From the NCBI GenBank assembly GCA_037043455.1, contig JAWPHD010010955.1, positions 1 to 64,000 on the forward strand: 64,000 bases of DNA, written 5' to 3'. This document shows, piece by piece, positions 12,600-24,525 of the stretch. How positions within the stretch are numbered: the stretch's first letter is position 1; the number at the start of each line of letters is the position of its first letter. The notes beneath the pieces are model-generated. The model saw only the letters and a list, made by a program, of their open reading frames with translations. It was not told the origin of the DNA and did no database searches. The translations under genes were made by a program, and so were the position numbers. The stretch comes from Cyrtodaria siliqua (taxonomy: Eukaryota; Mollusca; Bivalvia; Adapedonta; Hiatellidae).

Positions 12600-13116
12600 T
12601 TTTTTTCCTGTTTATTTCATATTTTGTAGTTTAAATAATTTGTTTGCCATTGTCTAAATTGTACGAATATTTTGTAGCGGGAGGCCCTACCATTGTTTTC
12701 TTGTGGTTGCCATGTTTATGTTACAAGGCGGTATTGTGAGGGTATTAATCACTTTCAGTGATAATTCTAGTTTACATTGAATCTCTACATTGATTTTATG
12801 TATTCCATAATTTCAACAATCTTGTCCATGATCGGTCCACTACGTCCAATTAACACTAATTGCTTTATAACAGTAGAGACAAAATCAATCAACACCAGTT
12901 CATACTCTGAAAAGAGTAATGCCCGTGTCATCACGTATGAAGCTACCTTTCCATTCATCAATAAAACTAGCAGTATCTAGAGTGCTTTATGGTCATTGAC
13001 CTCGTGTTGTACTTCCCGTATGTATGGATGTCAAAAATCTTGTCCAGACTGCTTTTCCTAAACTTCTTAACAGATTTTGGCGTTGTACTTTGTGGGAATT
13101 TTCTGCCCATTGACTT
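12600..13116. other. No gene seen
   Basis: AT-rich sequence without a supported exon. Short open frames on both strands lack recognisable motifs. Confidence 0.4.
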
Positions 13117-13395
13117 TGACAAACTTATGCAATTCTTAATTGGAACTATCAGTATGAAGTCTAGTTGCACATAATATTTCGGCATTCTAGTTCATTGACT
13201 TTTGACAGAGTTATGGCCCTTTAACGATTTAATAATGATTATAATTAATTTATCTGTAATATTAAAATTCTCGTCAAACTTATGCAATTCTTGATTGGGA
13301 CTATCGGTATGAAGTCTAGTTGCACATAATATTTCGGCATTCTAGTTCATTGACTTTTGACAGAGTTATGGCCCTTTATTGATTTTGTAATGATT
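13117..13395 (+). repeat. 155-bp direct duplication with GAGTTATGGCCC motif
   Basis: AAACTTATGCAATTCTT at 13121 recurs at 13276 and the copies stay nearly identical through CAGAGTTATGGCCCTTT. It lies upstream of the first SUPV3L1 exon seen and has the same monomer size as the larger arrays. Confidence 0.9.
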
Positions 13396-13943
13396 ACTGC
13401 TTGTCCATATGTCTCCTCTTAAACTGTATTTTCTGGTTTTCCTTGCTGGCCTTGTTGATATTTTGCCCTCTACAGGTCATTATGATGATTGTATTTTGTT
13501 CCTGACCATTACGATGTTTTTTCTCTTATACTCTTCATGGTCTCCATGGAAGTAATTTAGGGGAGATCAAATTTGAATATCATAGGGTGGGTGCGGGAGT
13601 GAGACTCAGGGAAATACCCTCTCGGTTATCGATATTTTTAGGGGTCAAGATTTGTTTAAATGCAATTTGCAGTATACTCCGACTGTAAATGAAAGAATTT
13701 TTAAGAAATATAGCCTATCTATAGCTATTTATAGACAGGTATAATGCATTTTTCAGGTTTATTAGTGTTTTTAAGGGATAGGGCAGAGAGATCAAAGGAT
13801 ATGGGTTCAATTAAGGAGTAGCGGAAAATTCGATTTTAGAATTAAGGGATAGGGGGAATATGCTCTTAAATGCCCTGTGGAAGACCCTGCTCTTTTTATA
13901 AGTTGTAGACAAAGTTGATATTTTTCCTTTTTCTCTTCTGCAG

Positions 13944-14058
13944 GTCATGTTCTTGATTTATTTCCATTTTTCTTGAGGCATGCCAAGGATGTTTTCCCCC
14001 ATTTAGACTGCATGGAGGACCTCAGGAAAATCGGTGATCTCACAGAACCCGCAAACTG
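13944..14058 (+). CDS. SUPV3L1: SUPV3L1 (SUV3) exon, N-terminal all-helical region
   Basis: SUPV3L1 is an ATP-dependent DExH RNA helicase that works with polynucleotide phosphorylase in mitochondrial RNA turnover. The exon follows a pyrimidine-rich tract and CAG (13941-13943) and ends before GTATGC. It enters in phase 1, encodes 37 full codons and ends two bases into a Trp codon. The product reads [17 protein letters not shown], then a segment ending in [13 protein letters not shown], and matches the segment just before the helicase core in animal SUV3 as I remember it. Upstream exons were not found in this window. The Trp codon is completed by the first base of the exon at 16447, which supports both junctions. 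Confidence 0.88.
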
Positions 14059-14230
14059 GTATGCATTTATATCACATAACATGTGGCGTGGGAGTGTAAT
14101 AACACCATTCAATATTTTCGATATTCCACTAGTGGTATAACATAACGTTGATGACGTCATGGACCTCACGTTAATGTACGTTTTCTGACGTAATGTGACG
14201 TTATAAGTTATATAATAGATAGAATCTAAC

Positions 14231-14350
14231 ATTCGTTCTCATTCATTATTGAATTTATTAAACTCGTTAGCAAAAATGATATAATGCTCGGCAAGAGCCT
14301 CGCATTATATCATCTTGCCAACTAGTTTAATAAATTCAGTAACGAATGAG
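14231..14350. repeat. Imperfect ~55-bp-arm palindrome (hairpin)
   Basis: The arm containing CATTCGTT...GAATTTATTAAACT...ATGATATAATGC is mirrored by GCATTATATCAT...AGTTTAATAAATTC...AACGAATG. The centre lies near 14294 in a short GC-rich loop. It sits in the first SUPV3L1 intron and is likely a small foldback repeat. Confidence 0.85.
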
Positions 14351-15732
14351 TACTCATGTAAGATCCTCTTTATATTTATTAGACAAAACTGTTACATCTG
14401 CTATATAAAACCGTGAACAAGGTACACGTATACTTAAAGTAGCTATCCCGCCAACAACAGTCAAAATATGTACAATGTAAACTGTTTCTAAACTACTGAC
14501 GACAATACTTTTAAATCTGACAGCACATATATACATTGTTATATGACCTGAACATGTGGAGTGTTGATAAACTGGTTTATGGTGTTATGTCATCGTTATA
14601 TGGCAGGTTAGTTTCTTTAAAGAGACGCTCCGCAATCTTGGATTTGTTTAAAACTCGCCAGTTTATACAGTTCATTGTTAATAATTACTAGCATTAAAAA
14701 GCAAATTATATTTTCAGGGCCTTTTTACCAGTTTTGGGGAAGGGGACATTTAACCTAAATTGGGGAAAAAATACATGAATGAAATTTCCACAGGTAAGTT
14801 TTAAAAATGGGGAAAACTGCACAATTTTAAAAGAAATTTGGTTGGGGGAAGTGCCTTATACAGGCCGCTGCAAAGAAGGGTAAAAATGCCCTGATTTCAT
14901 ATTAATAATCCTTGATTCTATTTCGAAAATAAAATATTTAAGCTAAGGTAGAATACAGAAGACAAATGTTTAGCCGAGCAGATTTAAAATGATACTGGAT
15001 TAATAAATCAAGGTGATATAGCTTTAAAGATTGCGATGTGTTCCTTTAATATAAATCGATAATATCATACCCACAAATTATACACGTGAATATGAAAAAC
15101 GGTGGAAATGCAAAATTTCTTGATGACACTTATATTTTTCTGAATTAATTTCATATGAAATGCTTATATTACAAAGAAAACAATTTTGGGCTTGAATGTT
15201 TTAAATATACAGTAAATTATGCTCAGGATTATATTGCGGTAGTATAAAGGTTTGTACTTTGGCATATCACTTCGCCACAAAACTTTAAATTAGTTACCAC
15301 CAAATCGTCCCCATAGCGTAACAGTACAGCGATTTGCTTACCAGCGCTTTCCAATATCACATAGATCTTGACAACCTACTTAAATTAAAGTACTGACCTA
15401 CACTAGATGTATATATCAAAATGTAGATAATAAGTCGTGTTTCTTTCGATTGTTTACATGGCAATCAACGGCCGATAGTTGGTGGTGTCACGGTGTTGAA
15501 GGTCTGTTGCTATTTTCATATTTTAGCTATGGTCATGTGAAAAATTATCATGTGATCGCAGACTACTTAGACGTTGACAGAGGTCAATGTAATGGCCTCT
15601 GGCTTACGAGTGTAAAAACAATAATTTTTATTTTGTATTTCAACATATTTCTTTCTGAAAATTGATTTTTATTTAGAGTTTGAGTGCATGTTTGGGGCTG
15701 CATGAGTTGACATTATGTTGATAGTCTTTTGC
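14351..15732. other. SUPV3L1 intron sequence, no feature seen
   Basis: AT-rich intron. I searched it for the helicase exon that should follow 14058; the match lies at 16447, not here. Confidence 0.5.
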
Positions 15733-16426
15733 TATGTTGGATAAATATAACCTTATTGTGTCATCTGCAGACACCAGGGATCACTTTGTCCATCGTTTGC
15801 CGTCGTTGTCCGTCCATCACACTTTAACCTGCAAACTAACCTTGGCTAAAACTTGAATTTTGACCTATGTTCAGGAAACCTCACACACATCTTTATCATA
15901 CTCATAAGAATGTCGTTATGTGTCCGATAACTCTGAATTTCATCTCGGCAGAGTTATGCCACTTTTCATAAAACTTTAACCTGCAACCTATCCTAGGTCA
16001 TAACTTGGCAACGTTTTGAACTAAGGTCATGAAATTAACAGTTTTTCCTTCATTTAGGCAGAGTTTATGCCCCTTTGTATAAAACTTGAACCTGAAACCT
16101 AACCTGCCTCATAAAACATAGCAAACTTTATACAGTGCTTCTGTATCAATTATCCAATGCAGGGCTATTCTCCTTTTTAAAAATCTTTAACAATTTAAAA
16201 TAATCTGCTCCTTAATTCCTGAAGGAGAGCACCCCATGTCTTCACACTTTATTATTAGATTGATCTTACTGAAATAAGCACATGGCAGGCAACAGGAGTG
16301 TTCCGTGAAGCACCCATCTATTGTTTGCAGGTTAAAGTGTGATGGACGGACAACGACGACAAACGATGGACAAAGTGATCCCTTGTGTCTGCAGATGACA
16401 CCATAAGTTTATATTTATCCACAAAA
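15733..16426. mobile_element. Foldback/MITE-like element with ~100-bp terminal inverted repeats
   Basis: The segment from about 15739 (GGATAAATATAA...) to 15838 (...AACCTGCAAAC) reappears inverted at about 16322-16420. Few mismatches are seen over roughly 80 central bases (CACTTTGTCCATCGTTTG, GTCCGTCCATCACACTTTAA). The ~480-bp middle contains two degenerate GAGTTATGCC units. No ORF. The right end lies about 20 bases before the splice acceptor of the exon at 16447. Confidence 0.88.
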
Positions 16427-16446
16427 TGTATATGTTCGTAACACAG

Positions 16447-16614
16447 GTATCTCCTGGCCAGAAGTATTGAACGAAATATAATTTTTCACGCTGGCCCCAC
16501 AAACAGTGGCAAAACATACCACGCTCTCAAGAGGTTCACAAATCTAAAACGGGCGTGTACTGTGGTCCACTGAGGTTACTTACCATGGAGGTGTTTGACA
16601 AGAGTAATTCAGAG
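16447..16614 (+). pseudogene. SUPV3L1: SUPV3L1 exon with Walker A motif, carrying a 1-base frame loss
   Basis: The exon starts after ACACAG and ends at a GAG before GTATGA. It completes the Trp codon and reads [16 protein letters not shown], then [15 protein letters not shown], the P-loop (Walker A) of the helicase. From about 16535 the homology continues in another frame ([11 protein letters not shown], then EVFDKSNSE, motif Ia). The exon is 168 bases, whereas joining its neighbours in frame needs 169, so one base is missing, probably near 16533-16540. It is either a true inactivating deletion or an assembly error. The last codon joins in phase 0 to GTPCDLVTG of the next exon. Confidence 0.88.
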
Positions 16615-18591
16615 GTATGAGCATTTAATTATACCCCCGCTTTCACAAAGTGAAGGAATCGCGCTGTTTGTAACTTCCCGTCGCGTAACACATTTTGTCC
16701 CGTCACGTCCTGTATTTAGACACATTTTTATTCCTAGCTTTTCTCAAACAGTTTTGAATGTGTTGTTCCCAAACTTCATATACTTATAACAACTGATGAC
16801 CTTATGTTTCTCTTACATCAACCATTGTTGATTGCCTAATCTATTACAGAATTATGACCCTTTGTTTGACAGAATAAAAAAGGGAGTATTCATCACCTTC
16901 AGTGATAGTTAAAGTTTGTAGTGGATTTGTTTTCAGATTTGCTATGCCAAATCTATCATTAAAGAAAGTAATCCGCTAAATAACGGCAAAATTACACTAC
17001 AAAACCATTTATCCAGGTGTTCGGGTCATATAAGAATGTATGCCGATTAAAAGTATAGTTTTTTTGCAGGTTCTTGAAATACCTGTGATTGTATATGCGT
17101 AAAATAAATTATGAGTTGGTCACTTTTAAATTTGATGCCCATATTTTGGGTTTTGACCTAGAACGGTTTACATAATTATGTTGCAAAATGTGGCTGTTGT
17201 TGGCTCGATAGCTACTTTAAAGCAACATGAAAGCTACTTTCCTATACATATGCTGTACTGATTAATGGATTGTAACCGATCATCGGTGACTTAAGACTTC
17301 GATTGTGATGGTCAATTAGTCCAAAATGGACACATTAAAATGCATTTAATTATTGTTGGAAATAGAAATAAACATGATTATCCAGGAGACAACTGTCAGG
17401 AAATACACTTGTGAACAAAGGTAATTTTTGAAACACAGTAAGAGGTCTTTCCACCATTTTTTCGTAAAAGAACTTTCGTAAAAGATGATTTAATCTTTAA
17501 TAATAAATCCATCAAACAGAAAGCTTGACCATCAATTGAATAATGATATCACCATTAGGTATGATTGCCATAGAGTTAATTCACATTACGTGGTCCATGT
17601 TCTTACCCCATCCAACTCCTTCTCCAAGAAGCGAAAATGGGGTTGGCTTGGGTTTGAAATAAAACTTTAATTTCGGCTTAAAAAGTTTGCATATTGTTAA
17701 ATTAAAACATTTTATAACAGGAAATTTTAAACGGGTTATTGCATTTTTTCAGTGAATTTTTTTTTTAAAACATGTTTTTATTGTCGAAATAGCCATGATT
17801 GAATCCTGCTAATAGAAACTTTCACATCGCTTAATGGAATTAAGGCGGAACCACGTAATGATTTCCATTTTGTCATTTAATATGTACCATCTTTAAAGGG
17901 AGTACATCATGATTTTTCTAAAAATACCTTAAATTATAAAAATGTTCCAATTCATGATAAAACACTTATATCCATCAAAATATGATGTTGGAACCATATT
18001 GTTAAGGTTTAAACTTCGAATACACCATATAGCTAGGACGGAATTGGGCATAAAATGCTGAAATTAACCCTGGTGCGTAACCTAGGATAGCACGTATTGC
18101 TGTACAGAATGAATTTCCTTGTAACTAAGGGGTCATCTAAGGGGTCATTTTTAGGATCATTCATTATGTTTAGGCGCTTTAAAATAGAAAATATCATTAT
18201 TTGTCAATTTTAAGTCGGACCCCTAGACCCCTTTGAAAAGTCTGATGTACTCCCTTTAACAAAGGTTGTATAATTTTTTTTCTAAACATTGCGTATAAGA
18301 AGTAATGGCAAACTAGTTAACAACAAAGATAAAAGAACCAGGGAAAGAATCGTATGTTGCAGGAAATTTCTGGTTTTGATAGAAAACAAATTTAAAAATA
18401 AATGAAAATGAATGCATATCTGAAAATAACTTCTTGGGAGTTATTTTGGAAAAACACACACCAGAAACTGTAATAATCTAAACCAGTTATTTCAAAAATC
18501 AAGTTCCACCTCTGACGAGTGATACGAATTTTAATCCTATACCGTTTAGCAATATTATTGAATCCTAACTTTGAGTCTTTTGTTTTCACAG
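16615..18591. other. SUPV3L1 intron with degenerate repeat sequence
   Basis: At about 16628-16865 lies a degraded piece of the molluscan repeat type, starting TATACCCCCGCTTTCACAAAG and containing ACAGAATTATGACCC. The rest is AT-rich intron with no supported coding sequence. Confidence 0.5.
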
Positions 18592-18700
18592 GGCACACCA
18601 TGTGACCTGGTTACCGGGGAAACACGGATGTTTGCCAATGGGGAGTCTGCTTGTGAACATGTGTCCTCTACTGTGGAGATGATGAGCACCACTCAAGAAT
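18592..18700 (+). CDS. SUPV3L1: SUPV3L1 exon, helicase domain 1
   Basis: The acceptor TTTTCACAG precedes 18592 and the donor GTAAGT follows 18700. It encodes 36 codons plus one base: it begins GTPCDLVTGETRMF and ends STVEMMSTTQE. TPCDLVTGE and HVSSTVEM are strongly conserved in SUV3 between the P-loop and the DExH box. The extra T joins to AT of the next exon to make Tyr. Codons are clean, with no stops. The neighbouring exon upstream is frame-damaged, so the whole gene may not be functional. Confidence 0.92.
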
Positions 18701-18814
18701 GTAAGTGCCGATTTGCTGACATGTGACGATAAACCTTACGATTTCACACCATCTTGTTTTTCTATTTCCATGTGATCAGTGCTCATGCTCGACATTGTCG
18801 ACATTTGCAGTTAA

Positions 18815-19720
18815 TATACCCACGTTTTTGAAAAAAACAGGGTATATTAAAATCGCCTCCGTTTGTCCGTCAGTCTGTCCCTTCTCGCATCTTCTCCTAA
18901 ACCGCTAAACGGAATTCAACCAAAATTATGGTATGGCATCACCATATGATGACGGCATGCAAGAGCACTATTATTTTTGGCTCCAGGCCCAGGGGCCCTC
19001 AGTGGTGGGTGGGGGTGGGGGGGGGGGGGGGGCAGGGGGGAGGTCAAAAGGTCAAATAAACTAAAAATTCAATTACACTGTCATTTTTTCATATTTTTGC
19101 ACATAACTTGGTATATGTAATCGTCTATAAAAGATAAACAACATATCAAACGATTTTTATATTTCGCAAACTAGAACGTCTGCCCCCAGGGTCTCAAAAG
19201 GTCAAATACACTAAAAATTCAATTACATTTTTCCAAATTATTGCACATAACTTGGTGTATGTATTTAAACGTCTATAAAAGATATGCAACATATTAAATG
19301 ATTTTATTATATCGAACTCGGACCATCCGCCCGGGGGCCAAGGGGTGGGGGTGATTTGGATTTTTTTATTTTTTTTATAATCATGTCTCAAATGAAACAT
19401 GATAATGGGATTACACTGTATACATTTGTTTCCCCCTATGTTATATTTTGGGCCTGGAGGAAGGGACATCAAATACACTAATAATGCAATTACGGTGTCA
19501 TTTTTTCATACTTTTGCACATTAATTGGTATAATAGTCATCTAATAAAGAGATACACAGCATGTCAAATGATTTATTATTTAAAACTCGGACGTCTTCCC
19601 TGGGGTTAGGGTTGGAGGGGATGGGTGTGGGTGGAGGGTAACAGGGGATCAATTTATTAAAAAAAGAATTTCTAAAATGAACATTTTGATGAAGGGATTA
19701 CATTGTATATACTGTGGGGC
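18815..19720 (+). repeat. Degenerate (TCCG)-led repeat with ~150-bp units in SUPV3L1 intron
   Basis: Opens with a hairpin AATATACCC...GGGTATATT at 18813-18848, followed by GTTTGTCCGTCAGTCTGTCC. Units containing GGTCAAATA.ACTAAAAATTCAATTAC occur at about 19052, 19200 and 19468. The units have diverged and contain G-rich inserts. Confidence 0.75.
19003..19042 (+). repeat. Poly-G / G-quadruplex-prone tract
   Basis: A 40-base nearly pure G run (GGTGGGTGGGGGTGGGG, then more than 15 G, then GCAGGGGGGAGG) on the sense strand of the SUPV3L1 intron. Confidence 0.9.
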
Positions 19721-20637
19721 TGTGTGTGAGAGGGGCCGCTCCGTCGAATTCGTTTTAGTTTGATTTGCTTTATTTTAGACTGCATCACTGCGCATGTACC
19801 GTTTCACTCATTAAAGCGACACACCGATTTCTTTGCCGTAAATTACTGCTAAATAAAGCGCATTCCAACCACGATCGTGGCCAAGCGTCTGATCTACGTT
19901 CTATAAAAAGATATACATGTATTGGGATTTCACCAAATATTTTTTACATAATGCAGACGCGTCACTTACATAAAGGAAGTAAAGTGGCGGGATAACAAGC
20001 AAGTAAACATAATGGCGGACTTCTACTTAAACGCTGTGTAGCAGTCTAGCTTTATTTTTGATCAGTCGTGTATTGCTAAGTGAATCAGTGTTAGCTCCGC
20101 CCTGTATAGTCGTCTTTCAACCAATCGTAGCGCTATATTTGGCTTGATTTAGTAAACACATAACATGGTGAATGCAGCAAAGGGCGCTGTATTTAATTAT
20201 CATAAATTAAATGATGATCGAAAAGTGTTGTTTTAGCACATGTACATGTATGTTTATATTTTTTAATAAACAAAAGAATATTGACTAGGCTTAAAAAATA
20301 TATATTTGGTTAGGGTTATCCGACCCTACCTATTTTTTCTGGTAGTATATTTTTTCAATTTACCAGAAAAATATAAAACAAACAAGGGTGTTTTGGATAA
20401 AAATGCTATATTTCTATAGAAAAAAATCAAAAAAAAAAATCCCTACGTACTCTATTTTTTGTTGGCATGTAACACTAACCACACCTATTTTTTTATTAAA
20501 CCCCCACCACTCACGGAATAGAAATAGTGACGATCCCTACCACCCACAGAAAATAAATAGGAGTGCTATCCAACCTCCCCATACATTATTTGCTGGAATA
20601 GCCCTAACCACTGTTTCATTTTGCCTATTTTTTACAG

Positions 20638-20807
20638 ATGAGGTAGCTGTGATTGACGATATACAAATGTTGGCGGAACCGCAGCGTGGCTGGGCATGGA
20701 CTCGTGCACTGTTGGGTGTGGCAGCGAAGGAAATACATATGTGTGGTGAGGAAACCGCCATCGATCTGGTCCAGAAATTGACTAACATAACTGGAGATAC
20801 GCTCGAG
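20638..20807 (+). CDS. SUPV3L1: SUPV3L1 exon with DExH box region
   Basis: The acceptor TTTTTTACAG and donor GTCAGT flank a 170-base exon. It completes a Tyr codon and encodes [36 protein letters not shown] and ends GDTLE. The Walker B box of SUV3 is DEIQ in the sequences I know; here it is DDIQ, replacing the catalytic Glu with Asp. [11 protein letters not shown] and the H-CGE motif are intact. It ends in phase 0. The following ~18-residue segment expected in SUV3 (a Y-[KED]-RLTP-like stretch) was not found before the next exon. Confidence 0.92.
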
Positions 20808-21750
20808 GTCAGTGCCTGATAGTTTCTTATGTATGACGTGTAGCAAATCTTATTGTTTTAATACAAATTGATACAGAGTATTTATTGATTAAATTGCAGT
20901 AAATATCAGAGCTGTTCTGGCATCATAGATTTTGGACCGTGTTAAGACATCATTTCAGAAATTAGACCACTGTTATTTACATTAAAACTACATGTATAAA
21001 AAATAAAAAATGTATAAACTTCAATAATTTTAGTTAAATTCTGAAACAGATTTCACAGCTTATACAAAATCACTCTTGATGGCCCGGATGACAAGGTTAG
21101 CATGGTTAACCGGGGATCCCAAGACAAATTTTTCGTGTCGGAACGAGCGACCACCTTTACTCTCTCTGTTGATAAGTGAAGTTTCTATTTATTGGTGGTA
21201 AAAGACTTAAAGGAACACTTGGCATTAATGAAGTTTGTATCAAGCAGAAAAATTAGCACTTCGATTTATAAATCCAGTATTGTTTTAACTTCAAATCTGC
21301 TTCCATAGAAATTAAATACATTTTTGAGTTTTCAGCTATTCGTCGTTATTTTAACATAGGTTTAAACATATTATTGGTGTAATATATCAACAGTTTATAT
21401 TAAATATGCAACAACATCTGGCTTTGAACTATTCTAATAATTAATATAATATTAATGATTACAATAATGCAAGATATGTAGAAAAACTAACGGGCCGGTG
21501 GGAGTTTAAGCAAATCAAGATTGCTGCGTGTCCCTTTAACAGCCAAAATTGCCAGTATATAATCTTTTCGACAAAATATTATTCCATCCTGTAACATCTT
21601 AATTTCAGCTTGCGTGTTGATAAAACTAAAATATACCAACTTTGTGCTTTTTTTATGTAGGTCAAACGCTACGATAGATTGACAAGCCTCACATATCAGG
21701 ACTCTGTCGTGGCTAAGTAGCTTTTCTGATCTGCATTTTGCCATGGTAGA
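20808..21750. other. SUPV3L1 intron, no gene seen
   Basis: I searched this for the missing short SUV3 exon. An acceptor-like CACAG at about 21056 is followed by codons that do not match the family. Confidence 0.45.
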
Positions 21751-21759
21751 TTCACATCA

Positions 21760-23640
21760 AAAGAATATAAAAAGATCGGACAGGGAAAGTAGATTCAAGG
21801 AGGACAGTCAACCACAAAACACAGAAACAAACACGCAAACAGACAAACAAGAAGGCAAAAGCAATAATAAATGCAAACGACCCCACAAACACAAAAAGGG
21901 TTGACAATAGGGCTACCGCCTTGGAACAGCCAGTGGCAAAGTAGGCCACTGGGGGTTTAAACCGGTTCTAGGGTGCACCAAACCTCACACTTACCCTTCT
22001 GTCATCCCATTAAAACAGGACAGTGTAAATAAAGAAATCCCCGCCATTATCTAATCTCTAACCAACAAGGCAGCATCAATAGGCAATATAAGTAAAACAC
22101 AAATATGCTCGTGTAAATATAATACAAAAAAACAATAGCCTAAAAAGCCACAATGAAGGTACTCAATGACTTTGCAGAAGCCAGAGCAGTAATAGAAGAA
22201 ACCATTAAGGGCATGACAAGAAAGATCATGGACAAACATCAAACGCCACCGTCCCAATGGGCTTTAGGTAGATGTCATCATAGGGTCCACAGCCTGTCCG
22301 GTCATCGTACAATTAAAGAGGAAAGCATAGTGGCGAACTGTAAAAGGGTCCACCACCAAGCATGCAGTACGTTGCAACATGATAGGGTCATAACCTCTTT
22401 TGATAAACTTTTTAACAAGTTTAACAAAGATAGTATGAAAGTGATCATGACCTAGAATCTTACGAAGTTTATAAATCACATCACCATAGAAGTCAGGTTG
22501 TGATAGTCGCAGAAGAGTCCTTAAATTACTTTTATATTTGGAAAGAAGATCAGGGTTACGATAATAAAATTTTGCAAAGGTTTTACGAAGTTTATGGTAA
22601 CGGTAACCCTGATTGAGTAACTTTTTAGTTATACAAAGATTACGAATACTAAAGTCCTCAACTCGAGTACAAGCTCTAGAAAAACGAATAAGTTGAGACA
22701 CATATACCCCATAAGAAGTTGCTCGGGGAACATCCCCATCCAAGTGGGGATAATTAACACTGTCAAAATTAAAATCATCTCTCTTGTCATAGATTTTGCT
22801 AATTATTTTACCATTTTTAATCGAGAGATCTAAATCAAGAAAAGAAGCGTTATTATCAGATATATTAGCTTTGTTAAGCTAAGTTCTTTAGGATAAATAT
22901 AATTAACCATAGTTGTTCAATATGTCATCCAGATACCGAGAGGTGTCATTAAGGCTTCAATAACATCTGCCTGGGTATCTGGTGAAAGACTCAACATGAA
23001 ATCCCTTTCATAGAAAAATAAGAACAAATCTGCGACAAGTGGTGCACAGTTCGTACCCATAGGGATACCAAAAAATTGTCTATAAACGGTGGTTCCATAC
23101 CTGACGAAAATATTATCTAATAGGAAGATGAGTGCTTCACAAACTTCATAGCAAGTCCACATAGTATAATTGTCAAAACTGCCGTTAGTAAAAAACGCTT
23201 TTATATTATTACATGCCAAAAATGTAGTATTTTCTCTAGCAAATGTTTTTTGAATAAGAGAAATTAGCTTGTCTTTAATAAGGTGATGTGGTTAAGTTGT
23301 ATATAGTGTAGAGAAGTCATAAGTGCTTATTGATGAAACTTGACCTTTCTTGAAAATTTTATCAAGAACGTCTCCTGAATTTTTTATAGACCAAAATAAA
23401 TTAATCCCAGAGTTTTCATAAGTTTTATCACAATATAGTTTAACGTGATCTTTAACGGCAGTAAGACAAGAAGTTAAAAGTTTGGAGATGTTTGTTGTGG
23501 TGCAGGCACTAGAATTCGAAATAAAGCGAGCCTTATATGGATTTTTATGTAATTTAGGAATCCAGTACATAGTAGGCAAACTCACATTAATCTTTGCTTC
23601 TAAGATATGTTTTGCCTGAATGAGGGTCTTCAAACTCAGG
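21760..23640 (-). mobile_element. Penelope-like (or related) reverse-transcriptase element, broken
   Basis: Reading the minus strand from 23633 down: LPTMYWIPKLHKNPYKARFI; STYDFSTLYT (motif A Asp); an internal stop; ACNNIKAFFTNGS; YRQFFGIPMGTNCAPL (motif B). A YLDD box sits near 22925-22936 in another frame. Then HLDGDVPRATSYGVYVSQLIR and HKLRKTFAKFY lead to a stop at 22264. This combination matches a RT family common in marine invertebrates that I place near Penelope-like elements. No GIY-YIG endonuclease was seen. The element sits antisense in a SUPV3L1 intron. A second fragment of the same family is at 52000-52107. Confidence 0.75.
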
Positions 23641-24525
23641 GGCGTAGCTACCTGTTAAAGTATGCAGCGGCGTACACTTTGCAAAATACAGAAATTAAAA
23701 ACAGAAATTAAAAAAGTTCCATATATGCAATAAGGAGAGATGGGGTATTCTAGAACGACTGATTTTGAACTTGTCCAAGCTGTCATTGGTATTAACAGTA
23801 TGTGCAAGTTTGGTATCAATCAAATAATAAATGAAGGTGTTAGAGCGTTCACAAGGCAGAAAATATCAATTTTCAGATTTTTTTATCGCAACAATTTGGA
23901 AAATTCAGGTAAATCATTGACTTCACAATATTATAAATGTTGGGAATATTCCCAAAACGCAGCACGTAGTATCTGAGAATTTAAAAAATCTGGAGATCCC
24001 CCCACCCTTCCTAGCATGTAGAAATTGCGTACACATTGAAAATGGTCAAGCTACGCACCCTGAAACTTGATATTAATGAACGAGCAAAAGGACTGTGAAA
24101 TTCACTTTACCCACCCTCATTTTCACACGATCTCAAGAGCGGTAAGAAACTAATGTCATCACATTTCTTATTTAACATTCAAGTTCTATAGAGTTTCACA
24201 AACTTTAAATATCGATTCGAATTAATTTCACGAGGCAGATGGAAATCTGACAAGGCATGCACTAGTTTTTGTTTCAAACCAGACAGGATGGGTGGGGTAT
24301 GTTGTGTCCAAGGCATGGTATTCCATTGTGGCAGAACTATAAAGTAGAGCATTGAGCTCATTGCTATAAGTAGATGCTATCGTGATATGGTTGCCATAGT
24401 GACATTAAAACCCCAAGCATACAATTAATACTGTAATAACAAGACGTTCTCATTAATATTTGCATAAATGTCTGTTGTTTTTAAACTTTCTATTTTTCGC
24501 AGCATGTGTTTATTTTTTATTTCAG
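23641..24525. other. SUPV3L1 intron, no gene seen
   Basis: AT-rich. Two short phrases (GGGGCGTAGCTACCTG near 23639 and an inverse-like copy near 24040) suggest an old DNA transposon or SINE piece of about 420 bases; this is weak. Confidence 0.35.

Noticed and set aside
20388..20819. 143-codon ORF starting far upstream of the fourth SUPV3L1 exon
   Set aside because: The upstream half is intron sequence read through the acceptor at 20637; only the part from 20638 matches the helicase.
21056..21100. Possible missing SUPV3L1 exon (CACAG, then CTTATACAAAATC)
   Set aside because: A short reading frame gives LYKITLDGPDDK, which does not match the expected RLTP-type segment, and the phase is wrong.
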